A stretch of DNA of 64,000 nucleotides, from contig JAJEKV010000107.1 in the NCBI GenBank assembly GCA_021234155.1, positions 1,726,317 through 1,790,316 on the forward strand, written 5' to 3'. Below the pieces are notes generated by a model. It was not told the DNA's origin. It saw nothing but the letters and a program-made list of their open reading frames with translations, and ran no database searches. A program made the position numbers and the translations under genes. The DNA is from Isoetes taiwanensis (lineage: Eukaryota; Streptophyta; Lycopodiopsida; Isoetales; Isoetaceae). Below are positions 24,097 through 35,190 of the stretch, piece after piece. Position 1 is the first letter of the stretch; each line of letters opens with the position of its first letter.

Positions 24097-24944
24097 TTGC
24101 ACATCCTTTTGGCCATTCGACCCTAGGTTTCACTGCTTGGCCTCTTTTAATCTCCAGTTGATGAAATGATATTCTAAACTATCCCATAGTAGCTTGTGCT
24201 TCCGGTGATAGATGAATACCTAATTATCCAAAAAGCAGTTTCATAAAACTGTATATTTTGGTGGGTAAATCTTCTTTCCCTTCTTTTCCTTTGCTTATAA
24301 TTTTCCTTTCTGTCAAATGCGGCCTATGTATTTCTGTTCTTAAGCTTAGTAGTTTCCTGTTAGTTCTGAATCATATTGGTTCCATGAATTTGCTTCTAGT
24401 ATGTGCAGCCTTTCTCCATATATCATTCATATTAATATGAATCAAATTGCACTGTTTTAAACGTTGTTCATGCCTGTTTGATCCGACTTTTACAGATACT
24501 TATCCCCCTGCTTCAAATTCATGCGCATCCTGCAACATTTTTAATCTAAAAATTGGGAGGAATGATATTTGATGTCAAATCTTGATGCATATTGTACCTT
24601 AGAGCCACTCTCTTAGACTATTGCTTTATTCTAGTTGTAGATACAGATCCACTTTTTGACCTTTAGATACAATTCAGATTTTACAATTACATTAGATTGT
24701 CATCTATTTAGATTTAATACAATGTGACATTAGTTTTAGTAGGTTAGAATAGGTATTTGAGAATTCTGATTACATATTTAAATTCAACGTGTTCGAATTA
24801 GTAAAGAACAAGTTTCAAATTGTTAAAAATTGATTGTTTTTTTTTTTGGCAAAAAAATAACTCGTTATCACCTCCGCTGATAACTCGTTATACGTTATTT
24901 TCGCGTTAGCCGTTAGCTAACTACTAACTGCTAACTCCCAACTA

Positions 24945-25931
24945 TGCCCTTAAAACCAACTTCCCTGGTGCATTTCTTCTCCGATTAGGGCTCCCAAATC
25001 CTCTATTTCTATTACCATTTTGAATCCCTGGATCATCTGTTCTAACAACCCCTTTGTTTGAAGATTTTGATCTCGCCTCCCCCCCACCGACGAATGTCTA
25101 CCGCATGCCACGATCCGGCCGATTTGAGCATAACATTGCGATGCTTCTGCAAAAATGGCTGATGCAATCGTGGTTGATGAAGAAACCGCAGATCCGCCAT
25201 CGCCCACCTTGCTATATGAAGATAACAATGGCTCGGAGGTCTGAGTCGACCCATCTTATTCCAAATATGGCTTTTGTAACACCCTTTCCTATTTTCTTTT
25301 CTTACACCACGTGGCGTGCCGGTACCGTTTGACTAGATTGTCCTACGTGGCACGATTTAGGCCATCACAAGGGCGGGAGACAGCAGAGATAAATCTGGGC
25401 CATCGATCGGGGTGGAGGGACATTGGGACGATCTCGCCGTCGATCGGGCGGACATACTGGCGCCACCAATATAGGAGGATATAGGATGTAACCTTAAAAT
25501 AATCTCCCTTTTGACCTAAATTATTATCCAGATAGTCGAACCTAATGGTCCCAAAGGGTCACGACGATCCTGCAGGCTGTGCTCATGAAAATGGATGAGG
25601 CAATACAATTTCAGCCTTTTATGCTTATGCTCCGGTAACCCGACGTTTTGAGGTGTATCAGGTAAGCCCCATTTCTTGTGCTTACATATATGATGTTGGC
25701 TTAAATCGGAGTTCTGGTTCTGATATCTTGTTATCAAATCACGAATCATTCAATGGGTAAGAGGAGTCCAGAATGGGAGCCGGGCTATAATTCCTTTGTT
25801 AAGTATAACAACAGTAAAATATGTAGATGTGCTTGCACTTTCCTTGCAAACATTGTAAAGGTTAGAAACCACTATGATCAGGTGTTGATGGGTTGCTAGG
25901 CATCCAAAACAGAATCTAGGTTAGGTCAAAG
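24945..25931. other. Intergenic or possible first exon
   Basis: No firm gene. An ATG at 25155 opens a 28-codon acidic frame (MADAIVVDEETADPPSPTLL at its start) that ends at GAG with GT following at 25239. It could be a first exon, but the GTCTGA donor is poor. It has no demonstrated link to the helicase-like ORF at 25932. Confidence 0.35.
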
Positions 25932-26627
25932 ATGTTGCGCTCAAGTGTAGTAATGCGAGCTTGGAATGGCCAGAAGGAGTGGATTGGCTCCAAATTTTTC
26001 CTCTCGGGAATGTTTGGAGTAAGAATGATGGGTGGAGGCCCTCGAACGTTTCCTGGAGGTGTAACAAAGTGGCAATGGAAGAGGATGCAAGAAAAGAAGC
26101 AGAAGGAAAAAGATAAGCAATGGCTCGCCAAAGAGAGGCATTTATATGAGAAAAGGCGCCGGGCACAACTTCTGGCATTGATACCTCCTCCTATGCCCTG
26201 GGAAAGGCAAGTTCACAGAGAACCACCACCTCTTCCAGAAGTAGATACCCATCCCAAGGTTAGAGCCATGGCAAACAGGTTTCAAAGGAAGAACGACGCG
26301 ACTGATTTGTGGAACCAGAATGATGAGCCAACTATAGAAAACAGTGTGCATAGTGGCTACAAGTCTTCAAGGTTCATTAGGTCAGCAAGTAATGTAGCTG
26401 CAAGGTCAACAGGTTGTAGTGACAATAGCATTAATGCTGATGATGGTGAAGACCTAGCTAAAGACTTTGCAGACCTAAAGAGTGACATGCCACTTAAATT
26501 TCCTGCTTCAATGTGGGTTTCTACTACCAGTTCATCAGAGTTGGCAAACCAGTCTTTAAGTGGACAACAACATGATTTATCAGCTTCAGATGTTTTCAGT
26601 TTGGATTCCTTAGCTAAGAAGAACTAA
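25932..26627 (+). CDS. RH48-like DEAD-box RNA helicase N-terminal region, truncated
   Basis: An ATG-initiated frame of 231 codons. Residues about 32-52 read MGGGPRTFPGGVTKWQWKRM. This is followed by a charged EKKQKEKDKQWLAKERHLYEKRRR segment (likely coiled coil) and later by ANRFQRKNDATDLWNQNDEP. This is the conserved N-terminal extension of plant DEAD-box helicases of the RH48/RH33 group, including the order of the blocks. The usual protein continues into the helicase core with Q, I, DEAD and SAT motifs. Here the frame stops after a Ser-rich stretch, and no helicase domain lies downstream before 28 kb. It is either a truncated duplicate or a short N-domain-only protein. If expressed, it would lack ATPase activity. 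Confidence 0.65.
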   Translation: MLRSSVVMRAWNGQKEWIGSKFFLSGMFGVRMMGGGPRTFPGGVTKWQWKRMQEKKQKEKDKQWLAKERHLYEKRRRAQLLALIPPPMPWERQVHREPPPLPEVDTHPKVRAMANRFQRKNDATDLWNQNDEPTIENSVHSGYKSSRFIRSASNVAARSTGCSDNSINADDGEDLAKDFADLKSDMPLKFPASMWVSTTSSSELANQSLSGQQHDLSASDVFSLDSLAKKN

Positions 26628-26930
26628 CTTGCAGTAGTAGAGTTCTTGTTATCTTCCACATTAAGAACAAAGGAAAAAGAAACATGAAGTTGTACAATTG
26701 TTTTAAAACTTGCAAGGTCTTGCATAATGATTGCTGTAAGTTTCAAGGAATCCCCTAGCATTGCATCCGAGGTCCGCATGTTAGTCACATGTTGAACATA
26801 TACTGGAGCACTTTCAACAACTTTGTTTCCTTGTCTGCTGAAGCGGGTTACCATTATAATCCAGGCCACAAACGAAGTTATACCAAGAAAGGTCAGTCTC
26901 AAAACTGGAATCTGGTACCTGATTAATCAA
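26624..26930 (-). CDS. Unidentified ORF with one hydrophobic segment
   Basis: A minus-strand frame of about 92 codons beginning near 26902. It has an apparent transmembrane stretch (LTFLGITSFVAWIIMVTRF) followed by a polar part (VYVQHVTNMRTSDAMLGDSL). Its C-terminal end overlaps the stop of the RH48-like ORF on the other strand. I do not recognise it. The composition is protein-like, but there is no homology or splice evidence. Confidence 0.25.
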
Positions 26931-28093
26931 GACATTGCTGGCAAAGCATAGCAACAAATACAGAATTGGAGATGCCGCAATCAGGTTATATCAACCTCCA
27001 CATTCTATACAATCTGGGTAAAGCAACATCGTGTTGAACTTATAACAGGCCAGAGCCTAATGCAGAGTCACATGCCTCATTGTTGTGATTGACATTCGGT
27101 AATTCAACTGTTCATTCAAAGATCACTGGAAGTTATATAGCAGATGACTGCACATCACTTTTCTTCTGCCCGAATCCATTGAATTGTTCCATATAATCAC
27201 CATGGATGCCACCGTTGCACTTGATGTTATGATTGACTCTCTTATTGATATTGTTGATTTTGTTTTTGAAATATTTATTCACTTCTCATAAAGACCTTGC
27301 GGTCTAGGTTCATATTCTCCTACTCAAAATGCATCATAGCTGTTACTTGAAATTACTTCACTTTGTTTTTAATTGAATTGTTCAAAGGCGAACGTCTCAA
27401 TCACCACCTTCCATTTAGCCACACACATTTTAAACTTCAATCTAGAAAACATACGAGGGAAAGTTATCATAATAATTAAGAAAATTTACTGAAATACCCC
27501 TAACTTTTAACCAAATTCCCAAAAAGCCATTTGTATTTTCAAAATTCCAAAAGAAAAACCTTCAAATTTCCCAAACCGCCCTTTTTCCCTAATAATCTTG
27601 TACGCTTTAACACTAGACAACCAAAGGTGAACAAGAAGATGAAGTAGACAACAAAACTTTCAGATGAACAAGAAGATGAAGTAGATAACAAAACATTCAA
27701 ACAAGAAGATGAAGTAGATAACAAAACATTCAAACAACTAGTCTGTCTAGTTACAATTACCCCACGCTTAATTGTGGTTAATTAGTCATTGAACTCACTT
27801 TCAATTAACTCATTAGAACAAATAGATATTAAACATGAATGGACTTAAATCTAAATAATATTTTTTGGTGTTAAGGGGGGCGATTTTTGACATTGGACTC
27901 TCACGCCATAAACCTTTGAACAATGCATATTTCAATTTGGGTCCGTGAGAAGCTACTTTTGCATGGAATTTCCCTGGTGCAGGAACTGGCTATAACATGC
28001 CAATCAAGAAGTTGGCATGTTATAGCCCTAAAACTTGACATATATATGTGAAAACCACACCGGAGGCCCGTCTCCCTGGACCTGGCCATCGCC
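26931..28093. other. Intergenic; 38-bp tandem repeat and palindrome
   Basis: Three copies of GAACAAGAAGATGAAGTAGA-(C/T)-AACAAAAC lie at about 27627-27737. AT-rich sequence at 27480-27600 has runs of CCC and AAA like the ends of MULE-like elements, but no partner end was identified. A perfect 16-bp palindrome lies at 27988-28027, upstream of the PGM-like gene. Confidence 0.6.
27988..28027. promoter_or_regulatory. Perfect 16-bp inverted repeat upstream of the PGM-like gene
   Basis: GGCTATAACATGCCAA, an 8-base spacer (TCAAGAAG), then TTGGCATGTTATAGCC: every base of the arms pairs. It ends 66 bp before the ATG at 28094, so it lies in the core promoter or the 5' untranslated region. It could act as a cruciform or RNA hairpin, or as a dimeric protein site. 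Confidence 0.6.
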
Positions 28094-29649
28094 ATGGCCG
28101 AATTCATCATTGTGCGCCATGGCGAGACTACATGGAACTCATTAGGCAGGCTTCAGGTGCTTTTGGGTTCTATAATGACCACTACGCTATTCAATAATCA
28201 ACTTCTCTAAATCAAAGCATTCGTTTCTTTTTACAGGGACAATTAGAGTCTGAACTAAATGAGACCGGATTGAAGCAGGCACTAGCTGTGAGTACATGAA
28301 TAGATTCCTTGATTGAGATTAGAATTGAATTATTGATTGAGATTAGAATTAGAATCAGTTGGGATCTAAGTTGCGCCACTAAGCATGTCAAGAAAGCTCA
28401 TCTATGTAATATATTACTGAAAAGAAATTTTTGTAGTACCGAATACTGATTCAGACAAGCTTTGTTGCGAACAGCATGGTGAAGAAAACATTGTTGGTTC
28501 CGTTTTTCTATCGGGACTTTCTTTAGCCATTTTGAGTTCATAAGGAGCTTATCTGGTTGCAATAGTTTCTGAGCTGAGATTTTGGATAAAACTGTTTTAG
28601 TAGTTATTATTATAAAACTGCGTGTAGTTTCAGTTCACTACATGGATGTACAACATGGTGTGATGCTGAGTTTGTAAGGAATTCATGCTGTTAGAAGGGA
28701 TTCTGATTGCAAATGATGTTCTAGTTCTTATGTTACAACTTGGATAAAACTAGTCTAATGCAGGCAGTTTCAGTGGCCCTAATTGGAAGGATCTTAAGAG
28801 CTTCTTTTGTTACTGATTTGATTATCTCAAATAGAATCTTTCATTTTCATTACAGGTCGCCGAAAAGTTAGCTACTGAACACCCAAAAATTGATGCACTC
28901 TACTCCTCTGATCTTAAGCGTGCAGCAGATACAGCTCAAATTATTGCAGATAAGTGCGGATGCTCAAAGGTGCAGTCTTGATAATGTACTACCTCCTGTT
29001 GTGGATGTACTATAACTAATGTAGTCAGCACTAGATTACTTCTCAGATTAGTATTTGGCTTTGTATTTCATTTGGTTATTTGTTGTATAGGTCTCTTACA
29101 AGGAATCATTACGAGAACGACATCTTGGCAAACTTCAGGGTTTGACCAGAGGCGAGGCACATAAACTTGAACCAAAGTCATACCAAGCTTTTACATCCAG
29201 GAGAGATGATTTACCTATTCCTGTGAGTATTTCATAGCGAAAGCTTATTTGGTTAATTTCCAAAGTAATCAAAATGGTTATTGTAGGGTGGAGGTGAAAG
29301 CGTCAGGCAGCTCCATCAGCGTGTAAAAATGGCTATTGAAGATATTGCTCAAAGTCATCAAGGTACTTTTTGGTTCAATGTAAGTGTAGGTACATAGATA
29401 TTTGATAACCTAATAGTGATGATTACAGGTCAAAAAGTCGTAATTGTAACTCATGGTGGAGTAATAAGGTCTCTATACCTTCATGCAAGCGGTTTGAGTT
29501 CTTGTGACAGAGTGTTGAATGCTTCAATTAACCGAATCTGCATATCTGCTGATAATGGATGGAGCATATCTAGCTGGGGTGATGCAAAGCATTTGAAGGG
29601 CATAGGCCATTTGGCTTCATCATTTGGAGGAGATGCCCAGTCTGCATAG
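28094..29649 (+). CDS. Histidine phosphatase, phosphoglycerate mutase-like (PGM-like 4 type)
   Basis: Six exons: 28094-28156, 28237-28287, 28856-28969, 29091-29222, 29287-29362 and 29429-29649, all with GT-AG introns. They join to 218 residues. The catalytic phosphohistidine lies in IIVRHGETTWN (His9). SSDLKRAADTA and LRERHLGKLQG supply the phosphate-pocket Arg and acid region, and VTHGGVIRSL holds the second catalytic His (154). This is a complete branch-1 histidine phosphatase of the plant group annotated as phosphoglycerate mutase-like 4. Members of that group act as phosphoserine or other small phosphatases rather than as glycolytic mutases, so I infer a soluble phosphatase. There is no targeting peptide: the motif starts at residue 5. 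An earlier ATG at 28046 is followed at once by a stop, which supports the chosen start. The gene converges on the minus-strand gene ending at 30040. Confidence 0.93.
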
Positions 29650-30039
29650 AGTGGCTTTCATGCAAGCATTGCAGTCCAGATATATGATAAAACAAAGGGA
29701 GAAAATAATGAGTCTTCTCAATTCAATTACCTAAACATGAAACCAACTAATAGAGACTTGTGCACGCTTGAAAGGATGTCGTTGGCATAATTATGGAAAT
29801 TTCAATTTGACAAGGGTTCTGAAAATGCAACATCGTCAGAAATAACCCGAGTTTATACCCAGTTGAGTGACATTTTAGCCAGATCTTTAGCTCTTGTTTG
29901 AGTAAATACAGATGCAACAAAGATTAGCCACTAGCTTCATGCCTACAATTTGGTAAGAACTGAAATAATTAGTAAAACTAGAACCAACTGAGGTTTGTCT
30001 ATAAAATTTACTCCTTGCTTCCATGAATATTTATGCACA
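29650..30039. other. Shared 3' intergenic region
   Basis: About 390 bp separate the two convergent stop codons. The sequence is AT-rich and presumably holds both 3' untranslated regions. No other feature was seen. Confidence 0.6.
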
Positions 30040-32300
30040 TCATTCAGCCTCGGTTTTTTCGAAAAGGAATAATAAGTCTTTGTTGTCCCGGTAAGCTTGT
30101 ATCAGCGCTGCAGCCTTATATGCAAAAAATCCAAAGTACAAAGGAGCAAGCTGCAACCATCCAGACAATCAGATACACCAAGCGTTAGCAGGTCCAGCAA
30201 GAAATTTCAAGTGCCCTTGATCAATTATACGAAATATTCCTTACTCCTAAAGATAAGAGATGCTGACGAAAGTTTAAGATGTACCTTCAACTTAAATATA
30301 AGACTGGAGTCTTCATTCAAATGTGCCACAAAAGCCCACAGCAGGAAAAGTCCTGCAGGAAGGATCAGACGTGGGGAAGAAAGAGCAAAACCAAGTCCTT
30401 GAATGGTCTTTTTAAGCGAGTTCTCAACATCATCACTCCTAATGCCAATTCTGCAAAGTACAATACTCTTTGAAGTGTAATAGTAACTCTCCAAACAATT
30501 CAGCAATTAATAAGTGTCTGCAAGAGATATTTTGTTACCTTCTCCTTCTTTTCTTTCCAAAAACTTCTGGGATGTTTGCTCTAGATATTCCCTCAACGTG
30601 CTTGGCAAGAAGTTGGAGGTATACCCAACTATACAGGCATATGACACAACAACATGAAGCAACAATGATTCAACTTGAAAATTAAATTTATCATTGAAGA
30701 GGTGAAACTCACACCTTGTACAAGCTCCAATGCCATAGCTAACCGCATCCTGTATAAATAATAAACTATCTTCACTTAAGATAGGCAACGCCATAAAGCA
30801 TCTAGGTACCAAGATAATGTCTTTCAAAACTGATAAAAGAATAATATAAGTACCCTTCTACCTCGATGGAGAGAACAACAGAGCAGTAAGCAGTGCATGC
30901 AAGTCCAACACCGATAGTCATTAATGACAACTCTCGTTTAAGCTGTGGCAAAATGACAAAGAATCTTTAAGAGCCTTTCATTATTTAGGTTCCTGGATTA
31001 AGAAACAACTGACATACTGCTTCATACTCTAGGAAGCCGATCTTCCGCCTATCTTCTCTTGCTCGTTCCCTCTCCTGAATAAGAATAATTATAATCAGTA
31101 AAAGATTCTGCTTTGACACGTGTGGCGCAGGACACATACGATAGACTGAGTGCTTTGATTTATAGGAGCTGATTCTAGACCCAAATCCCAACGTTTTGCT
31201 TGGCTCAATTTTAAAAATCCTTCTGCATAAGCCTCATCTTTTATCTGGAAGTTATTATTAAAAATTGTTAGCTCAAAGAATACTGTGCAAGGAACTAAGT
31301 TACATACGATGTTTTACTGCAAAGATGTTACTATAATGACATTTCAAATCTGCAGGATTCTGACTATAACACTACTTTCCATCACAGTAAATGCCTATGC
31401 GACAGCGTGCGACAGTCTCTGGTTTACCCATCGAGAAGCGTTGCTTCTCTGGGGGAAACTAATTAAAGTTCTAGTTGATTTCAAGTTCTATAAGCAAATA
31501 AATACCTTACATCCCAAACAACAATAAGACATGATCATGATTTGACAAAACTGGTGCTAACCATGAAGAAGGACTATAGCTATTCTTGTTTAAGGTCTCC
31601 AAACCAAATTATAATGCTCCTTTCTGGAAGTGTACATGTTCAGACGTCAAATGCAATCCTGCTCTGATGGTAGCAGCATATGCACTTTTGCAGGGCGGTG
31701 ATCTGATGTAATTTGATGATCTTAACCTCGACAGAAAGGTTAATCCTTGATAACATTGCAGCTAACCACCTTATTATGTAATATTGTCCTGGCTTACAAT
31801 ATGTTGATTGGATGCCAAAATGATGAATTGAATTACTTACCCTTGCACATTTAGTTTGGCACGATCTATTAGACGAACTTAGCCCTTGAGAAATTACAGT
31901 TTACTGTTTTCTACCATGATAACAATTACGGTATCTAATTCCACATGAATCAAACAAATTTCTATAAGGATAGATTAAGCATGAGGGTTGGTTTACCTTC
32001 CGTAGCGTTTCAATTTCCTGTCTAACTTTCTGAATCTTTTCTTCATCAACCTCCAAGAATTCTTTTCTCCACAACACATCAGATGCCTTTGAAATAAAGT
32101 CCGAACTAGCACTGGCCCTTCGGGCCTTTAAAAATGACTCGAAAAACTCTCGGGATGTGAGCAAATTATCTGCACAATGCAGTTTATTTCTGAAGTAAGC
32201 TGCCAACCCAAAAGAATTAATAATTAGAGAAATGGAGCTTACCGGAATTAGCCTTCCCTGCAAATGCAATGGTGGTAAGCAAGCGTGCAGATAGTCCCAT
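30040..32300 (-). CDS. Plastid AtpI/CGL160-like membrane protein (tentative family)
   Basis: Nine minus-strand exons join in frame to 291 residues: 32243-32300, 31997-32169, 31140-31244, 31018-31074, 30862-30942, 30715-30749, 30539-30628, 30285-30450 and 30040-30150. All introns are GT-AG. The first ~135 residues are charged (REFFESFLKAR, DVLWRKEFLEVDEEKI, RERAREDRRKIGFLEYEA). Four hydrophobic segments follow at about 137-157, 159-178, 217-240 and 256-275: SLMTIGVGLACTAYC; DAVSYGIGACTSWVYLQLL; SSPRLILPAGLFLLWAFVA; YFGFFAYKAAALIQAY. The layout resembles the ATP synthase protein I-like domain of CGL160-type plastid proteins, including the G-F-F-x-Y-K-x-A ending, and a role in thylakoid ATP synthase assembly is the natural guess. 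The family match is from memory of the pattern. The short N-terminus (GLSARLLTTIAFAG) could be part of a transit peptide, or an upstream exon could exist. Confidence 0.8.
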
Positions 32301-32839
32301 GGATAGAGCCCCTGCTCTAATCTACGAAGCTGAGGATATCAGCCCAACATTTACCATGACGTGTCAAATGACTTGGCAAATTATTAAATATGTTTTCCAC
32401 TTGGTTTTAACAAAGTGGGTTACTGCATAGTGTTCCTTTCAAAATAAAGAACTTGCGCAAAAGTAACCCTACCGTTTGGTTTAGACCACACCAAAACAAA
32501 ATAAACTACACTACAATGATATTTCGCATATAATTTGCAATGCTGTCTTTTGCAAGTCCTCTGGCTTTTTCAGTCATGGCTAAACTAAGCCTTTTCTGTT
32601 CATCTCCTTTTTCCTGTTCTGTGCATGAATCCAAAAAGACCCAAAATTCTGTTATGCATACACCCAAACATTTAGATACAATCGATTTATGGCCAATTCA
32701 ACACAATCTGCAGGTGAACCATCAAAAGTTATGTTCCAAAATCAAGCACATGCTCAAGCTCAAGCACATGGAAGTTTAATCTTATTAAAATCAAGCAAAC
32801 CCCTAATACCCCCTGCAACAGTTTGCCCTGGTTAAGTAA
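32301..32839. other. Intergenic
   Basis: The 5' flank of the minus-strand AtpI/CGL160-like gene. AT-rich, with no gene or repeat recognised. Confidence 0.5.
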
Positions 32840-34290
32840 GCCGCCCAACTCATCTAGGCATCCTCCGACATTGTGTTTATGTGTTTTGAAATAATAAGGC
32901 TTTCCACCAGTTTAAATGCTTTTAACCACAATACGATTTCATCCCATGTTTCCACTGAAGATCTGTTTATTCCAATTGGATATCGAACAGTTTAGATGAG
33001 TTGTCTCTTGGTGTAATCTTCCACAGATATTGATGAACAAAAGTGGGAAGGATTCGTTAAGTGACCAGAATGTAGTACATTTATTCCAGTGTGAAAAACA
33101 TCTCAATGCCATAGAAAATATATCGAGAAGTTTCTTTGCATTGGACATATTCTTCCATTGCCTCCAAAAAAAGGGAAGTATCATCTACATATTGGCTACC
33201 TGCTGGGTTCCATCACATCCATCAAGACCACTTATGATGTGGTTCTTTATTGCAGATAGAATGGATGAATGAATGGTTTTTATTGTCCATGAGAAGTAAC
33301 TAGGAAGGACCTTCTACCATAATATCGAAAAGAAATGGTGCTAAAGTGCAGCCCTATCTGTAATCTCTACCAATTGGAATGATGGGGGATGTCTCACCAA
33401 GGAAGACCACAGACGAGTGATTGGTAAGCTTCATTACCACATACGTGAATTTTACTAAACAACCAAAGGTTCTCAAGAAAAGACCAACTTACACTATCAT
33501 ATGCTTTCCTAAAATCCAATTTCAGGTGTATAACCTTCTGTTGCATTTTTCTTGCCCAATGCAACCCTTCAAAAGCTACTGCTTATTGCAGAGAATACCT
33601 TTTTTGGATAGAAATCCTGTTTACCTAATGGAAATATGCTCCATAAGGACTGGATTCAACTTTTTTTGCGTATTCTTTAGCAACAATATTGTATATTTGA
33701 TCTCTAAGATCATTCTCATAATTTTGTACACATTAGAATGAAGATAACAATGTAATTGGTCTCTAATCACTGACTGATTTGGGCTCTTTGATCTTGGATA
33801 TTAAAGTAATGCATCCAATATTGAGTCTTTTATCGAAATGCTCACTTTCAAAAGAATTTGTACGCTTTATACACAAAAGGTTCTATCCAATCCCAGTTAA
33901 TTTAGAAGAACTCAGTAGGGATTCCATTGAGGCTTGGACACTTTCCTTTTGCCAATGAAAAAGTCGCCTCCTTTATCTCCTTCCTAGACAAAGGTGTTCC
34001 TAGTAGATCCTTTTGAGGCTATAATATTTTAGGTTTTACTTGGCAAGCATCATCTCTTCAAAACAATCCTGCCATTCCATTTTTTTTTTCCTCAAAAAAA
34101 ACACCCCAAAGTAATTATGTAAGTATTCCTTGATTCGCCGAGGTTCCCTAATTATTATCCCATCATCAATTTGCAAAGAGGTAAGTGTAAATGGGTGTTT
34201 TCTTTGTCTTGTAGCCCTAAAGAAAAACTTTGAACACCTATTATCATCCTCATGTAAGTCGAGGACCCCGTTCTTCAATTACCAGGGGCA
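32840..34290 (-). mobile_element. LINE (non-LTR) retrotransposon RT fragment
   Basis: The minus strand shows the ordered blocks of a plant LINE reverse transcriptase in shifting frames. These are SKFFFRATRQRKHPF (about 34190-34230), ATFSLAKGKCPSLNGIPTEF (33.9 kb), GCITLISKIKEPKSVSD followed by RPI (33.8 kb), and LKLDFRKAYDSVSWSFLE (33.49 kb, the first catalytic Asp). Further on are a GCTLAPFLFDIM block with a stop where Gln is expected (33.34 kb), YVDDTSLFLEA (33.16 kb, the catalytic YVDD) and PIGINRSSVETWDEIV (32.95 kb). Frameshifts and stops make it inactive. The endonuclease is absent, so it is 5'-truncated near 34290, where an unrelated element begins. Confidence 0.85.
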
Positions 34291-35190
34291 AAATGTGGAA
34301 GTGGCACCCACTTACAAATATTTGGGAGTGGAGTTTCCTTCTACTATGCACTGGAATACTTCCATCATGCTACGAGCGACAGCAGGCTAGAAGCCACTAT
34401 GTGCAATGCAGAAAAACAGCCACAGAGAACTAGAGCTGTATGATTGGGCCATCAGTCACACCAGTTCATGGTCTTAGTGGAGCCCGTCCTTTCATACGAG
34501 GCCGAATTCTGGGGCCCGATGGTTCACTTGGAGCAGGTGCAGAAAGCCTTCTTAGCACAAGCATTGTGGGTGAAGCCCATGGCCCCATATCAAATCCTAT
34601 TGCAGGAGACAAGCTTCTTATTTCTTCAGATGGTGGCCCTTGATCGCCACGTCGTCTACTTTCAGAAGGTAGTCTATGGACGATGCTCGTCTCCTTATCG
34701 TGGCTTATACTGTCGCAATGGGGCCGCAACGCCTCAAGGCCCGCTGGAGGGAAAAAAGATCTCAGTGTCTAGCCATATGGAATGTGCAGGAGCACAAGTT
34801 CATACAGGTGCAGACAGAGGTAGCCATGACTTGAGGCAATACCTTGACACTTGCTTACTTAGGAAGCTCTGAGATGCCAGCGCCCTTGAACGGGTCAAGA
34901 CAACATACTTACAGTGCCACATAAACCCCACATTGGAACGGGACCTGGAATGCTAGCTATGTACTCATTTGCCTATGAAAGGACGCGCACTCATTGCCTC
35001 GTTTTGCGCAGGTGCATGCCGTCTCCGAATTGAGACGGGCTGATGGATTGGGGAGCCATGCCAAGACAGGCTTTGTCAATGCTGCCAAATGGAGCCGTCC
35101 CATACCCTTCAGAGCTGTCCAACATACGATCAAATCCAAATACACTATGCTGAGTTGGTCAGGCCTGGCTAGCCGCTACATGTGATATTG
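34262..35190 (+). mobile_element. Second non-LTR retrotransposon, region after the RT palm
   Basis: The plus strand reads VEVAPTYKYLGVEFPS, then LYDWAI, then (after a frameshift near 34440) VEPVLSYEAEFWGPMVHLEQ, VQKAFLAQALWVK and LLQETSFLFLQMVAL. The Y-K-Y-L-G block followed by P-V-L-x-Y-x-A-E-x-W-G and the ETxxxPL-like block is the post-RT segment of non-LTR elements of the kind that animal and seed-free plant databases label endonuclease/reverse transcriptase. The catalytic RT blocks are missing, so it is a 3' fragment. It is not the same family as the minus-strand LINE it abuts. Confidence 0.72.

Larger units (their letters stand above)
21909..24944. mobile_element. Two head-to-tail copies of a non-autonomous DNA element
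   Basis: Copy 1 runs about 21909-23123 and copy 2 about 23122-24944. Both start (T)TGGCAGATCA(T/C)G(T/C)GTTAGCC and end in GCTAACTCCCAACTA, preceded by many GTTAGC/GCTAAC words and the block ATAACTCGTTATCACC. The last ~190 bp are nearly identical between copies. The extreme ends are weakly inverted (TAGTTGGCAG against CTCCCAACTA). Subterminal repeats and short TIRs suggest a hAT- or CACTA-like non-autonomous element. No transposase was found. Interiors share a GGTCGCTCCA-containing GC-rich segment but otherwise differ, and copy 1 carries a dioxygenase fragment. Confidence 0.65.

Noticed and set aside
30097-30685. Plus-strand ORFs at 30.1-30.7 kb
   Set aside because: They are antisense to the minus-strand AtpI/CGL160-like exons, which splice cleanly and give a coherent protein.
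34440-34729. Alternative-frame ORFs in the 34.4-34.7 kb region
   Set aside because: They are out of frame with the recognisable non-LTR retrotransposon protein and lack domains of their own.
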